A DNA stretch of 64,000 nucleotides from Archegozetes longisetosus (GCA_018873245.2 JAEMBT020000009.1:5615180-5679179); one strand, 5' to 3'; shown: positions 1 to 11,744, numbered from the stretch's first letter. Numbers and translations: made by a program. Notes: generated by a model from the sequence alone, not told the origin.

Positions 1-325
1 AAAATTGAGTTATGCAGCATATAAAATTTCTAAAGGCCAAAATTTAAGACTTAATTCAAGTAACATTAAATTTAAACTTTAAAAAATTATTTGTTTTTGA
101 TAGAATTAAAATCTCATATCCAATTAAATTAACTCAGACTTAAGATGAATGCTAAAATTCTCCCAAAAAGCGTCTTGAGACTTTGATTCTATTGAAAAAT
201 TTATTGCACTCTTTTACCCAATGTTTAGTTATGGTACTGAATTCGAGAGAATATATTATTAGAGCTGTTAAAGAGTAATTGCAAATTCAAATCTCATTAC
301 TGAAAACAGATATAAAAATCATGTT

Positions 326-1303
326 TTGGTATTACATAATGTAGTTGCCTCCAAGCTTTGTGACAACTTTCCAATGAATCTGTAGTCTTCATATTCTAAC
401 GACGGCATTTTGTAAGTTAATTTTACGAATAATTTCATCATAAATTACTTCCAAATCAAGCTTATTTGCAAATCTTTTAATATTATTTGGACTCTTAATT
501 CTAGTGGTGCCGTCTTAATCATAAAAGTTCAAATCAGGGACATAAGGATAGTGCTTTAATTCCTTCCATCGATGCCTAATCAAGAAATCCATGACATTTA
601 GATGCTTATATGGTCGTGCATTATTGTGTAATATAGAATGTTAAATTCGGTGTCTATGTATATGAAGAAGTGTTACTCTTTTCAAAAGTTGAACACACAT
701 TTAGTTTTTAACAATTTGATGTTTTAAAAGAATTTGACAACCCAGAATCCGATTTTAATGAAATGTCACTATCATGAGCTGCTTTTAATTTCTCCACATT
801 GGTTCTACCTTCGTTGGCCTAAAATTAAATTTAAGGATATATACATAAATGTAAGGTTTAATTTTTTGAAAATCAAACACTTCTTCAGGATATCAATATT
901 TTATTAATAGTTAAGTATCTTGGGTTAATAACTCTTTACACAATTTCATTGATAGCTATAACTATGAACTCAAGATTATTGTCATATCTTTGAAGGTGCT
1001 TTTTTTATAAACTTACTCGAAGTTCTGTTCAGCTGTAAGACTGTATAGCACTCAACGTGATGACACTTTTCACACATTTAAAAGTTGTTGAGTACTATAC
1101 TCCTGATCCCTAACCGAAAAGCTAACTCTTCTGTGGTTCAACATCTTATTCATCTGAGAGTCTTTCAACTAAATGTTTTTCATCTGTCACAAAGCGAGGT
1201 CTCCCAGCGTGTGGCTCATCTGAGGCCCTTTATCCCGAAATCGATGGTAAAGATTTTACGTCTATCTCATCTTAATTGCGTTTGGACCGGCTATTCTAGT
1301 TAG
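326..1303 (-). pseudogene. mariner-family transposase remnant
   Basis: Read on the minus strand, about 645 down to 326 encodes the C-terminal part of a mariner transposase. It has the stretch LHNNARPYKHLNVMDFLIRH, a tryptophan block, and a YVPDLNFYD block matching the family's HDNARPH...YSPDLxPxD region, and it ends with a RLQIHWKVV...GGNYI tail. About 1225 to 1090 encodes the N-terminal DEPHAGRPR linker and a helix-turn-helix-like EELAFRLGIR, split over two frames. There are several in-frame stops and shifts. The aspartate of the HDNARPH box is Asn (HNNARP), so the copy is dead. The sequence between the two blocks is too eroded to place. Terminal inverted repeats were not found. Confidence 0.75.
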
Positions 1304-2877
1304 CATTTTGAAAATTTGAGGGATAGTAAAGCTCAGTAATACAATGCAATTTGTATTCGCTCCTTATTTTTCATTGATAACACTGGCTCAACAGGTCAAT
1401 AATTTGAGTCATTACTATATTACTAATAATAGGCAGTAAAATCAGAGTGGTCTGCAATGTAAAGAAGCAAATTAATAAGTGCGTTATAATTGTCATAGAC
1501 ATACTATTACTTTATTCATTGATAAGATATGAATATACAATTACTTTTCAGCCATCCTAATAGTTATTAAAAATTGTATTTACTATTTCGAAAATTGTTC
1601 TGCTTTTTCGTAAAAGTTATTTACATAATTTGGATGAAAATCTTATAAACCGATTAATAACAAAAAATAAGTTGAATATAGCGACCAAATATAAAAAACA
1701 TCATGTTAACAGACATCAATATAATACAGATAATGTATGAATCGAAAAACGAGCGCAATTCTCAGCGTGTTTGTCATGTAACGTTATCCAAAATCATAAA
1801 TTCTGACATCTGTTGGTATTAAAATGCTTTATTTGAATTCTACATGAATTCTGTTCAACAATCAAATTAAGTATGAGAGATAACTCAATTGAAGTAGTGC
1901 TTCTTTTCTTTCCTACACATTTTGTGAATACATTAAAGAGCGTTATTGCACTTACAATAATTAGTTTATATACGACGATATTCAATTTTTCACTTGTTAA
2001 TTAAAAAGTCTTTCAATTATTAGCTGGTCTTCATTTTAATGATCATTAATCAATTGCTAATACAATACACTTCATAAAATCAATTATAATATCAAAATAT
2101 TCAAAAAAATTATTATTTAACAATTACTAAAATGCATGCTATTTGAAAGGGCTTTCCACCAGCACAAAGCATACCACTTATTCTGTTTAAGTACTTGGAT
2201 TCAGTTTTGATCTATAAGACCCACAATTTTTACAGTCAATATTAACCAAATGTCTTTCTCCTTCACAATTAGAACAGGTTTAGGTCTCATTATTTTGATT
2301 TGCATCAAGTCGAGAACGTTTTCACCCAAATAACTATATCCTACATAAATCAAATTGACAGAAATTTTAAAGGGTGACAGGCCTCGTATTTTGCAATATT
2401 CCAAACATCAAATAGATTATCTAAAATTATTTTAAGCTAAACTTTTGATTCTTTTCTAAAATTGAAAGCATACGAAGTTATAAAAGGCATAACTTGATAA
2501 TTTTCTCAATTTTGAGCTAATAATAAAATATTTCGGTTTATTATCAATACTGAAAGCATAAGAAAGGATTTTGCTATTTCTAAATTAAATTTTTCATTCT
2601 ACGCAATCTATATCAGGACTAGACATTATTAATAGCTTTAATGAATAACACTGTTTTCAATTTGTTATTTATCTTAATTACACTTTATTTCTAATTATTT
2701 TTGAGGTTTCCATGCTTTTTAGAAAATTATTTGAAATGTAAAGTATTGTAACAGTTGAACCTAAAGTAATGCATTCTGTAATATGATACTAACATAATCA
2801 GAAATCCATTCTTTCAATGAGTTATACATTTTGATATATTTTGAGTTTTTAAACTCTTGTTTTAAATCATATAAATA
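1304..2877. other. AT-rich stretch without a recognised gene
   Basis: No convincing exon, RNA gene or inverted repeat was seen. Short open frames at 1794-1985 and 2201-2404 (minus) have no recognisable domain and look like chance openings. Confidence 0.4.
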
Positions 2878-2972
2878 TGCGGTTCTTTGCGGGTAACCCG
2901 CGGTTCTAAGCAATAGGCCCGACCTGAACCGGGGTTTACCCGCGGATCGAACAGCTGAGCGGTTCACCCGCG
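2878..2972. repeat. GC-rich palindromic repeat fragment (CCCGCGG motifs)
   Basis: A GC-rich island of roughly 95 bp stands out from flanks that are mostly A+T. It carries CGGGTAACCCG (a self-palindrome), GGTTTACCCGCGG and GGTTCACCCGCG, three related CCCGCGG/CCCGCGC units. This looks like the terminal or subterminal part of a transposable element. No matching opposite end was found nearby, so the family is not assigned. Confidence 0.4.
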
Positions 2973-4120
2973 CACCTATAAATTCAATACAATCCACAGA
3001 AAAATTAGATTAAATACAGATTTAATTAAATCAATATTCATATGACTCCTATTGTCTCTCCAAACCTTTTCATTAAACTGAACACTCTTTCAACAAATTC
3101 GCTGCCAACCGGAATAGCCATCACTGTCTCTATTATTTTAGTCTCTATTAATGATCAGATATCTATAAATATTTATCAATTATTGTACTTATATTACGAG
3201 ATCTTTATTTTCACTAAAATAATTTATGGCTCATATATTCGATGATTTATGTAATTTTTCTATAATATTTTATCAGAAAAGTTAATTCTTGGACATTCTA
3301 TTGTCCAGATCTGACACCGTTTTGGACTATGCCCGGAATATCTTATTCCTGGACGTCTGATTAGTATAATCAGGACTACTCATCGTTGTATGCTATAAAA
3401 GAATTAGTCATTCTCTCTTTGGTTTCATCGATTGTATTCATATAAATCTTAGTAGAATTTTGCTTCCATTAAAGAAATTTAACCAAAATTATAGAATATT
3501 CCGACTTCAGTAGCGACTATTACTAAATTACTGAAATTTGAGACTTTAAAACAAGATTTTAATTGCACATTAATCAGTGAATATGGGTTAATAATCACAT
3601 TAAGATATCAACTGATTAATATTACTATAGCACTGATAGTAGATTCTAGTAATTGTGCACATGATCTGAGGGATTAATCAGTTGATTAAATTTAAGACTA
3701 ATTTAGTTAATGGGAGATCTATTGGTGTTAATGGCTCATTCTATTAAGGTAAAATATACTATAAATTACCAATAAATCTGCTTTATAAATTTTTATTTAA
3801 CAAAAGCCAGTACTTCTATACCGCCTAATTAATAAGATATCTGAATGACTAGATAATTTTTTATTATCAATATTCTGTAATCTCATTTTAAAACAATTTT
3901 AACAATTTTAGTTCATTTGTAAGCAATATAGCAGATAGTTACTGAATAATTATTTAATCAACAATTAATTCTTAATTAAATGAAAATATTACTTAAACTT
4001 AACAATCCTTAAATCATTCTATCTATTCAATTTAAGCTTAATTCTTATAACTACTGCACTAAATAAACTTTACTAAAAATAAGAACTTTTTTGAGTCAAA
4101 TTCCCAGTAATATTTGTGAT
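2973..4120. other. AT-rich intergenic stretch 3' of the DOMON gene
   Basis: No gene was seen. A TTTATT at 3792-3797 reads AATAAA on the minus strand and could be the poly(A) signal of the DOMON gene, about 325 nt past its stop. Confidence 0.35.
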
Positions 4121-4864
4121 CTAAGAGTGCAAAGTAGTCTTAATCGGTGGTAAACTAGTAGCTGTATTAACTTGACTGATAGGTTTTCCCAAAGACACAG
4201 CTTCTGTCGATATCCATACATGAGAATGTTTACCGATATTACCTAATCATAAAAATGTTAAATAGCATATAAAAAACTTTTCACTTAAAAAATTATACCA
4301 TTTCTAATCGGACCATAAACTAAGAAAATATAATATTTATCATTAAGGATGTCAAACGTCAGATAGTCAACAGTGGTATTAAAAGTTCGAGACCAACTAC
4401 AAGTGACCAAACTATCACTAAAGCTCTTCAAATCATTTACGACACCATCAACCTGCTCTACAGTATTGACACCAAAACCATAAGATGTAGGTCTCCCAAA
4501 AGTCAGTCCTTGTCTATTACTAACAGTATTATTCCCACAGAATACATTCAGTGACCGAGTCGTCACCCATGTGTTTATCTTCAGAAAGACCAGCACTGAC
4601 CCAACGGTCAGGACCGGAAGAGTTTCGATTCCAGTATAAGGCGAAGTGGGCTCCACTTGAGGTTGGAGTTGCGGATAGTAAGACATCGCAATTGCCATTT
4701 GATAGACAGCCGGAAGGCGAACCAAAACATCGGGATTTTTGATCATGACATTCCGAATAGGTTAAATTCAATGATTGTCTTGTTGGTTCTGAAGTTGGCA
4801 TTTGTTGAGATAATTGGATCATAAGCACGATCAAAAGAGCATATGATATGAGTTTTTGAGCCAT
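4121..4864 (-). CDS. secreted DOMON-domain protein (frameshifted copy)
   Basis: Two exons are proposed: 4864-4299 and 4242-4121, with a 56-bp intron (GTATAA...GATTAG, phase 1). The chosen ATG at 4864 starts a signal peptide (MAQKLISYALLIVLMIQLSQ). Next comes a Cys-rich lead (C..CFGSPSGC...GNCD), then DOMON landmarks: DRWVSAGLSEDKHMGDDSV, TECIL, a VTCSWSRTF strand, and YYIFLVYGPIRNG. Exon 2 continues as NIGKHSHVWIS and ends at a TAG. Family members bind haem or sugars, or form the lumenal part of reductases; no transmembrane reductase part is seen here, so a soluble secreted product of about 228 residues is inferred. The reading frame breaks at the GGG of 4534-4536: removing one base restores one frame over the whole domain. 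This is either a recent lesion or a sequence error. Confidence 0.75.
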
Positions 4865-5463
4865 ATTTTTCTCTTTTCTTATCAAAACTTTCAGCCTAAA
4901 AGTAACAAATATTTCAAAAACTATAGCTAGGGTGTATTCAAAATCACTTTTTATATCTAGTCCTTATCAGATTTTTTGCTTTTAGATCGTAACAAATAGA
5001 TTGACTTTTTGAGTCATTTGTTCATTCAATCACTTATCTGTTTAATAATCACTAGTTTTCCCGATTAGAAATCAATTATTCCTTTTATAACCTTCGATGG
5101 CATTAAGTCATATATCAATTTTTGTGTATTTCAAAATCATTTGATTTAGTGTTTGAATAGATTTCACACTATTTTAAGGTTATTGATAGATAACAAGGCT
5201 TAAATTAAAAGTGATTCTTTTGCCCCTTGATCTCATCACAAACATTTATAGATATTAGGCCATCATTTTACCCATTATTAAGTGAAAATACCAGTCGATT
5301 TCGTACCAAAAATGTTGATGAAATCAGATATCACTCAAAACTTTTCTCAATACAAAATGCAAGAATTTTTTATTGAATTTCTTTTGAAAACATCTGTGAT
5401 TACGAAAATCGGCAAAAACAAAATCTAATCAGTAGAAACATTGGAATCAAAAACTAAATAATT
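4865..5463. promoter_or_regulatory. divergent intergenic region between DOMON and secreted-protein genes
   Basis: This 0.6-kb gap separates two genes that point away from each other, so it should hold both promoters. No TATA box, initiator or other motif could be assigned with confidence. Confidence 0.3.
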
Positions 5464-6192
5464 ATGAATTTATTATATTTTATAGTTTATATTTCTATCA
5501 TTCTCAAAGTCTCTATTGATGGCACTTCCACTAAAGGTTCCGCTAAAGCAGAAGTTAGTGCTGAAACAGCGAAGAATGCGTCGCACATAATTCACTCAAT
5601 ATTTAAAGAATATAAAAGTTCAAGTGATCCTAAGGATAAATATGGTATTTGTTAAGTCCTTCCCACTACCAAATTGCTTAGTAATAGGAATTAATGACTC
5701 TTACAAAATAATACCTTAAGAAAAGCTTATCATTAATTAATAAGCAGATTAGATGTTGAATTATCTAGATACGGTTAAAGAATTAGTAAAATAATTCAAT
5801 TTTTATCTAATCCTTCTTTGATTGAAAGATTTGAAAGTAAACATTGATTGATTTTTAATAAAGGCTTCCCAAATCAAGAATTCGATAACAAGCTGAGAGA
5901 TAGAGATTTAACATTTTTGTACCAAGTCTATCAGAAAAAGTACCTCAACAATTATCACAAGTTTAAGAATTATATTGAAGACAATTTCAATAGAAGTTAT
6001 CACTCAATTGTTGATCCTATTATTGGTGCCGAGAAATTGATCGAAAATTTGATTAATATTTATGAAAATTATTTGGCCAAAGTTGCAGACAGAATAAAGG
6101 ATAAAATTAAGATATTCATTTCTCCTCTATTTAAATGGATGGAACCAGAACATGATAAGAATAAAACACTTAATGCAAATAATACGAAATAG
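5464..6192 (+). CDS. small secreted protein of unknown family
   Basis: Exon 5464-5644 encodes a signal peptide (MNLLYFIVYISIILKVSIDG) and a Lys/Ala/Ser segment. Exon 5864-6192 carries the rest. The proposed intron 5645-5863 (GTATTT...AATAAAG, phase 1) joins ...DKYG to FPNQEF and gives 169 residues. The second exon is rich in charged and aromatic residues and is predicted by eye to be mostly helical (repeated Y/F/K spacing, then KLIENLINIYENYLAKVADR). There is no cysteine in exon 2, no membrane segment after the signal, and no recognised domain. An AATAAA lies at 6299-6304. The donor and acceptor are weak; without the intron, exon 1 alone would be a 63-residue frame ending in GIC. Confidence 0.5.
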
Positions 6193-6754
6193 ACGAAAGT
6201 ATTTAAATTTAGAAACAACATACCACCAACTATTTTGATTGATCTAAATTTTATTTTTTAGTCTTTTAATAAGTCCTTTTGCAGATTTTTTGTCGTAAAA
6301 TAAAATTATTCGAATTTTTTCTATTGAGAAATATCGAAAATACGAGTTTTCAATAATTCTTTTGAACTTCTTATTCAAGTTTTAAGCTTATTATGCAAAA
6401 ATTGAGGGAACTAATAATTTCCCCAAAAGATTTTCTGCTAATACACCAATTATTTTAAAGACAATCTTCTAAATGCTTTTTAGATATAGGGAAAAATAGT
6501 CAAGAGAAATGTCCTGAACTAATGAACTTTCAATTAAGTAATTTTTTAAAGCAAATTACGACAATTGCATTGATTGTCTGCATTTCCATTTGCATGCAGT
6601 TAACAAAACAAAAACTTGTTTGCATTTCAAGTCTACAACATTTAAAACGCTCCAAGTTTTCCGAACTCAAATCAAAAGTGTTTTCCTTTACACGAGTACA
6701 ATAGTGAAAAGTTTTATAACTGAAGAGAAAACCTTTTCTAGTATTTGTTTAATA
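6193..6754. other. gap between two plus-strand secreted-protein genes
   Basis: Holds the 3' end signal of the upstream gene and presumably the promoter or 5' UTR of the repeat-protein gene. An open frame runs in from 6590, but its first 55 codons lack a signal peptide and look like 5' untranslated sequence. A separate overlapping 60-codon frame from 6522 is not supported. Confidence 0.35.
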
Positions 6755-8279
6755 ATGAGTTTTATAGTTTTGTTCACTTTTATAAGTCTTACGATCCATA
6801 CATCTAAGAGTCAATTCCTAAATCACAAAATTCATCATTTTGATAAGGATTTTAGTTATGGTAATAAAGGTACTGATGATCGCTTCACCTATCATGATTA
6901 CCATCAACATAAACCTATAATAGTTGAAGAATATCATTATATTCCAAAACCAACTGAAAAAGTTTATTATGAAGTAATACCTCATCAACATTCTTACGAT
7001 GAATACTCTCCAGTAAAACATCAGGAATATAAAGGATACGAACCTGTGATACAAGGAGAGAGTCTGAAACACAGCCCTAGTAAAGATGAGTATGAAGCCA
7101 GAAATGAAGAACTTTTAACTCAAGGTTTGCTGAAAAGTTTGAAAGGTTATAGACCTATCAAATACGAAGATGACGTGAAACATAGTTCTGGTAGTGATGG
7201 CTATGGAAATGGAGATGAAGCGCTTTTAGCTAAAGGTTTTCAAGACTATACACCCGTTAGAAATGGAGAGACTCTAAAACACGCGTATGGTAGTGGTGAC
7301 TATGGAGGTGAAAATGAAGAACTTTTGGCAAAAAACTTTAAAGAACATAAAAAAGGAGGTATTCAGTAATTGTTTGTAGCTTCTATGTTGAAAATTCGAT
7401 AAAATGTTTTTAAGAGCTTTAAAGTATCAGTTAAGTCTAATGGACTTTTGAAAGATATTTTTTGATTCAATACTATTTATTTTGAACTTAAGATAAACTT
7501 TCGCAGTAATTGGTCTTAAATTTTGTCAATATAAGATTTTCCTGAAGAAAGAAAAACTAAAAGATATCAAAAGATCAACTGATAAATAATATAAAGACTT
7601 ATAACGTTAACGAAGATACCGCTAGAATTCTCAATAATTTTCACTTGTTCTTATTTTAAAGTTAAAAGCTTTGAACTTTCTTCTTTGATTAAAAGAAAAC
7701 AAAAAGTTTGCAAAACTAGATAAACACTCAGACAAAAGTTGTGACGAAAAAAGATAAAATGTAATTGTTAAACTTCACTATAATTTTCACTTTTTTCTTA
7801 TTTAAAAATAATTAAAAGCTTTGAACTTTTTTCTCTCATTTAAAGCAATCAAAAAGTTTGCAAAACTAGATAAACACTCAGACAATGGCTATAATAAAAA
7901 GGATTTCATAGCAGAAGGTGGTTATCATGACCAACAAAAAGACGGCAAAAAGGCTTTCGAGAAAAGTAATTATGAGAAAAATGGTGAATACTCTCACGAC
8001 AAAGGATTTGGATTTCTAAAGGCCTGGGGTTGGGATAGGAAGCACATTAGAAAAGATTTATCGGGACACAAGACGAAAAAATTGGCGGAAATTTCCGCAT
8101 CAGATAAAGGGGGACACAAAGCAATCGCTAAACACGATAGTAGTGGACACCACCAGAAAGCTGTAAAAGCAATTGCCGGAAAAATTGGTTATAAGAAAAT
8201 TGGACGAGAAGAAGGGGCCAAGAAAATAGTTTCTAACACTCAATCCGATTATGATCACTCATATCCTATTTATGGTTAA
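6755..8279 (+). CDS. secreted tandem-repeat protein, two exons proposed
   Basis: Exon 1 (6755-7358) starts at an internal ATG chosen because it opens a signal peptide (MSFIVLFTFISLTIHTSKSQ). A His/Tyr-rich segment follows (YHDYHQHKPIIVEEYHYIP), then three units of about 31-35 residues. Each unit has Y-x-P-V/I, GE-x-LKH or DDVKH, a Gly/Tyr/Ser patch, and E-x-LL-x-x-G/N-L/F. Exon 2 (7846-8279) is Lys/Gly/His-rich (KHSDNGYNKKDFIAEGGYH, KGFGFLKAWGWDRKHIRK, SASDKGGHKAIAKHDSSG). Joining them at GGAG|GTATTC and TTTAAAG|CA keeps phase 1 and gives about 345 residues. The composition suggests an extracellular structural or silk/cuticle-like protein, which is only an inference. The two exons could also belong to separate genes. 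AATAAA occurs at 8568-8573. Confidence 0.5.
7634..7886 (+). repeat. tandem duplication of intron end plus exon start
   Basis: Two roughly 110-bp units spaced 150 bp apart (about 7634-7742 and 7776-7886) share ATAATTTTCACTT, TTAAAAGCTTTGAAC and GTTTGCAAAACTAGATAAAC. The duplication carries a splice acceptor and the first codons of exon 2 of the repeat-protein gene. The upstream copy would read into a TAA after about 20 codons. Confidence 0.7.
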
Positions 8280-8715
8280 TTAGGTTTTGCCTTGAATTTC
8301 ACGATTAAATTATTTGTAGGATGAATGTGTTAAGCAATAGCTTTAGTAGTGTTCACTTAACCAGTTTTTACGAGCAATCGTTTCATTACTTTTTGAAGTG
8401 AAAAAGTTACTAACTTTCAAGTTTTTTGTAGCAATTGTTCCATAAGTGGCATAATTTATTATATAATTTTTGCGATCTATTTCCTTGAAAATTGTTTTGT
8501 CTAATCTTATAAACTTTCCGCTTAAGTAATTTTCATATAGTTAATGTCAATTTTTTCAAATATACTTAATAAAAACTTATTTCATTAATAATAATTTGCT
8601 TTTCAAGTTTACCTTTCTATGACTCCTATACAAAGTTTTAGAGATTTATTTTTTATCGAAAACATATCTAATTAATATCTGGAACTTGCTAAATATTTTA
8701 CATATGATAAACAAT
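8280..8715. other. convergent 3' region between repeat-protein gene and GILT gene
   Basis: The two genes end toward each other. AATAAA at 8568-8573 (plus) and TTTATT at 8645-8650 (AATAAA on minus) fit their poly(A) signals. Nothing else was seen. Confidence 0.45.
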
Positions 8716-9761
8716 TCATTCATCACATTCTTTAGGTTTAGTTCCCTGGAAGAAGAAAAAATTTTCAAATAACTTCAGCTAAAGGTCAACAAAAAACTTT
8801 TACATACAGTATAAGTATCGCAAACAAGTTTGGTTAAGTTATTGAGAGCTTTAGCTTCAATATCATTAGTGTGGATGCCGTTGACCACAATCCACGGCAC
8901 ACTAGTATGCGGCGGATTAAGTTTGTCAGTCTTTTCAGCCATCAGTAGTTCAATACCACGTCCCAAAGGACCAGATGAACATTCGTTCAAAAAATCCCAA
9001 TCGAGTCCTAATTTTTTTGAGCACTATCGAAAAAACAATTGTAACAAACTTTAAGCTCAATATACATTTGTCAAAATTTTATGTAAAGCTGATTATAAAC
9101 TTTTAGGTAGAAATCAATACTTCGGGTCCCGAAACCTCAGGTGTAGTCCAATTATCTGAGCCAAACATGCAGCTAACTAAATTTAATGTGAGCGCAGAAC
9201 CCAAACTTTCCAAAGCGCACGACTAGTACAAAAATAAAAATAAAACTTAAAATTGTCAAAACTTTAATCAAACAGAGAAAATTTGATGCATTCTCACTCC
9301 TTCTTTATTAAAATTACATATGATAGTCTATAAACTCATTTTGTTATGCTTCGAAATAGAGTTGTTAAACACAATTCATAATTAAATAAGATATTTTTCA
9401 AATATGAAAGAGACTTGAAACAATCACAGGCATAAAAGTATATGACAGCTAAAATCTTTCAAAGAATACCCTTTACTTGTATCTGATTTCCCACACACTC
9501 ATCAGGTCCATGTTGACACGTGAAGATCACGTCAAACTGACCTCCAGTTTCGTTGTGAATCTTATAGTGAGCGTTACCATAAGGTATTAATTCAACCTGC
9601 ATTATGGTACTTATCTTATTGAAAGTTGGGTATAACTGTTTCAATACAAATAATCTGCTGAAAGGGCACAATGATTCATAGTAGAGGCTTACAGTGACCG
9701 GAGGCCAGTCTTCAGCTAGAACATTAATAACTAAAAAGCTTAGTAATAGAGAAGTTCTCAT
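8716..9761 (-). CDS. GILT-like thiol reductase with CXXS active site
   Basis: Four exons are proposed: 9761-9477, 9222-9121, 9023-8808 and 8745-8716, all phase 0 (donors GTAAAG, GTATTG, GTATGT; acceptors ACTAG, GATAG, TCCAG). They give 210 residues, normal for the family. Exon 1 has a signal peptide (MRTSLLLSFLVINVLA), the active-site strand VTVSLYYESLCPFSR, ELIPYGNA, and the family signature CQHGPDECVGNQIQ. Exon 2 holds SCALESLGSALTLNLVSCM. Exon 3 holds LGLDWDFLNEC, KTDKLNPPHTSVPWIVVNG and KLVCDTYT. Exon 4 ends GTKPKECDE. GILTs reduce disulfides in lysosomes or when secreted. Here the second active-site cysteine is Ser (CPFS), as reported for some insect GILTs, so reductase activity is uncertain. 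AATAAA lies on the minus strand at 8645-8650. Two broken paralogues lie upstream. Confidence 0.9.
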
Positions 9762-11420
9762 TACGAAAGATAAATAAAGATGATTCTTTTGTGATTCTTT
9801 GTCTATTTTATTTGTTCTTTTTATTATTTTCTTGTCTCTATCTGATCAAGAAATAGCATTTGCGAAAAGTCTCATCGAATAATATGGTTTTTGTTTGCTT
9901 AAACAAATATCGAAATAAGTTTAGCTATCAATAAACTAAAGCTTCTATTTAGATAATAAATCGATAATATGTGCCTTTTATTTCATTAAAAGCTATGCTA
10001 ACCTTAACTACACTTAATTTCACGCTTCGACGAAAACCTGATATGTTAATTTTCATTTAATTTAAAAGTATGAGCACTTAAGGACTATGAGGAAAATAAT
10101 TTTCATAAAATCGAGATCACTTTATATTTATATTAAACTCTGGAAAAAGACTTTAAAAGTTGACTCTGATAGAAGAAACTTACACCCTTTAAACGTAATC
10201 CATTCATTTGTAGAACAAAATATTTAGTCTTGATTATACTTAGCTTAAAAGAATTATATACGAGGGAATGCCTCTCAAATGATACTTGCGATCATTTTAT
10301 CATGTGATCCGTTTTACGAGACTTAGTACAATACAGAGCATATTTGTGTTACATTCCATAAAACGAATCATTTCAGAGTCATTCTCACGTTTACTTCTTT
10401 TGAAAGTAATCTCATTACTTCAATGCACTCAATGCGATATTTGTGGTATACCAGAAATGTTTGATTAAAAAAGTTTACTCATTAATCCAGAAAAGGAAAG
10501 AAATACTTCAAGTTCGGAATTTATTTAAGAGTGACAAAAGTTAGAAGCTTCTTTCTCCTAGAATTTGTTTTCTTTTTCCTTTATTAAGAACATTAGCTTT
10601 ATTTATAATTCTTATTTTGTAGTCCACTCGAGATTGAAAGTGATTCTCTCGTTAATGGAATAGAAATGGATTCTCTTCAAAAGATCTTCAGATAATGAGT
10701 TTTACACTTGATTTCGAGCCGTTTTCAGCAGACTTCTCAAAGTGTTGCTCGTGGACCGCGATACTGTTCTGAAGACTTTTCTCAAATATGTAACTTCACT
10801 CTACACATGAAACTTCATATTTTTAAATATTTTCTTTTGAACGAATCCCTTTTATTTCAAGCTTGGTAGAATAGAATTGATAAGGAGTGTTTAGAAGTTT
10901 ATTCTTAAATAAAGAATTTATTCTTTTCAAATGAAAATTCTCTACTTTTTCTAATCTGAAGTCAATTACTTGATGGAATTTTTAGGAATATGATCTATTT
11001 GGGCCCTAATTTAGATGAGAACTCCAGGAGAGAGATGAGGCTTCACAGTTGGTGTGCCACTAAAATCGCTCAATTGAAAGTGGCCTTCAAGTTAAAACTT
11101 TTGAAAAGGGTTAATCAAGCATCTAGGCTCAAGCCACGAAATCGAAAGTCTTATAAAAAATACTATTCAAGAAGAGTGATGCTTTAATGTAAATGCGAGT
11201 CAAAATGAAATGTCAAAAACTTCTCAGTAGGTTTTCTGAACATGACTACATTGAAATCAACTCTTAAGTTGAAAAAAATTTTACTCCGATTATTTTTTGT
11301 TACCAAACTTTTTGAGAACTGTACAAGAAAGTAATCTTCAATCCTTATGTCAAAATTTTAGGCAAAATTTATTATCCCTTGGGACTGGAATTATTTTAAA
11401 TATTCTCTATGAGTTATATC
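9762..11420. other. AT-rich stretch upstream of the GILT gene
   Basis: No supported gene. It contains the presumed GILT promoter near 9762-9850 and the isolated basic frame at 10990-11187. No inverted repeats were recognised. Confidence 0.35.
10990..11187 (+). other. isolated 65-codon open frame, Arg/Lys-rich
   Basis: The frame opens MIYLGPNLDENSRREMRLHS and continues through a strongly basic segment (KLKLLKRVNQASRLKPRNRK) to a stop. Base composition is a little less AT-rich than its flanks. There is no signal peptide or known domain, and no neighbouring exon could be joined. It may be a decayed exon or chance. Confidence 0.15.
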
Positions 11421-11744
11421 CAGAGTTCGGCAAAATAGTTGAAAAAAATAGTTGATTAATATAATTGTGAAACAAATCCTAAAATCAATCCTTGAGTTTT
11501 ATTATCAAGTATTGACTTTTAATATGATTCACGTTTCAATAAGATAAATATATTTATTAAAACAAAACATGCACTAGATGTTCTGAAACAATGAATCACT
11601 GACTTTTTTAATACTCTATTGGATTGAGTTTCGATAAAACAATTCAAAGTTTATTATTAGAGTCTGTTTCACAATTATATCCATTTGTATATTCCATCTA
11701 ATTATATTCACAATTAAATTTTTCAACTATTTTTCCGAACTCTG
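11421..11744. mobile_element. short hAT-type non-autonomous element
   Basis: The 324-bp element begins CAGAGTTCGGCAAAATAG and ends with the inverted counterpart CTATTTTTCCGAACTCTG. Further similarity inward includes TATAATTGTGAAACA on both arms. Flanking 8-mers GTTATATC (11413-11420) and GTGATATC (11745-11752) differ at one base, as expected of an old 8-bp hAT target duplication. No coding capacity. Confidence 0.7.

Noticed and set aside
2201..2404. Possible zinc-knuckle exon on the minus strand
   Set aside because: One minus-strand frame spells TCSNCEGERHLVNIDCKNCG, but stops follow closely and one lies directly upstream, with no supporting exon. Possibly a decayed fragment; not enough to call.
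4551..4742. Plus-strand open frame over the DOMON gene
   Set aside because: Antisense shadow of the DOMON coding exon.
6522..6704. 60-codon plus-strand frame before the repeat-protein gene
   Set aside because: Overlaps the 5' end of the longer frame in another phase and has no continuation; treated as untranslated sequence.
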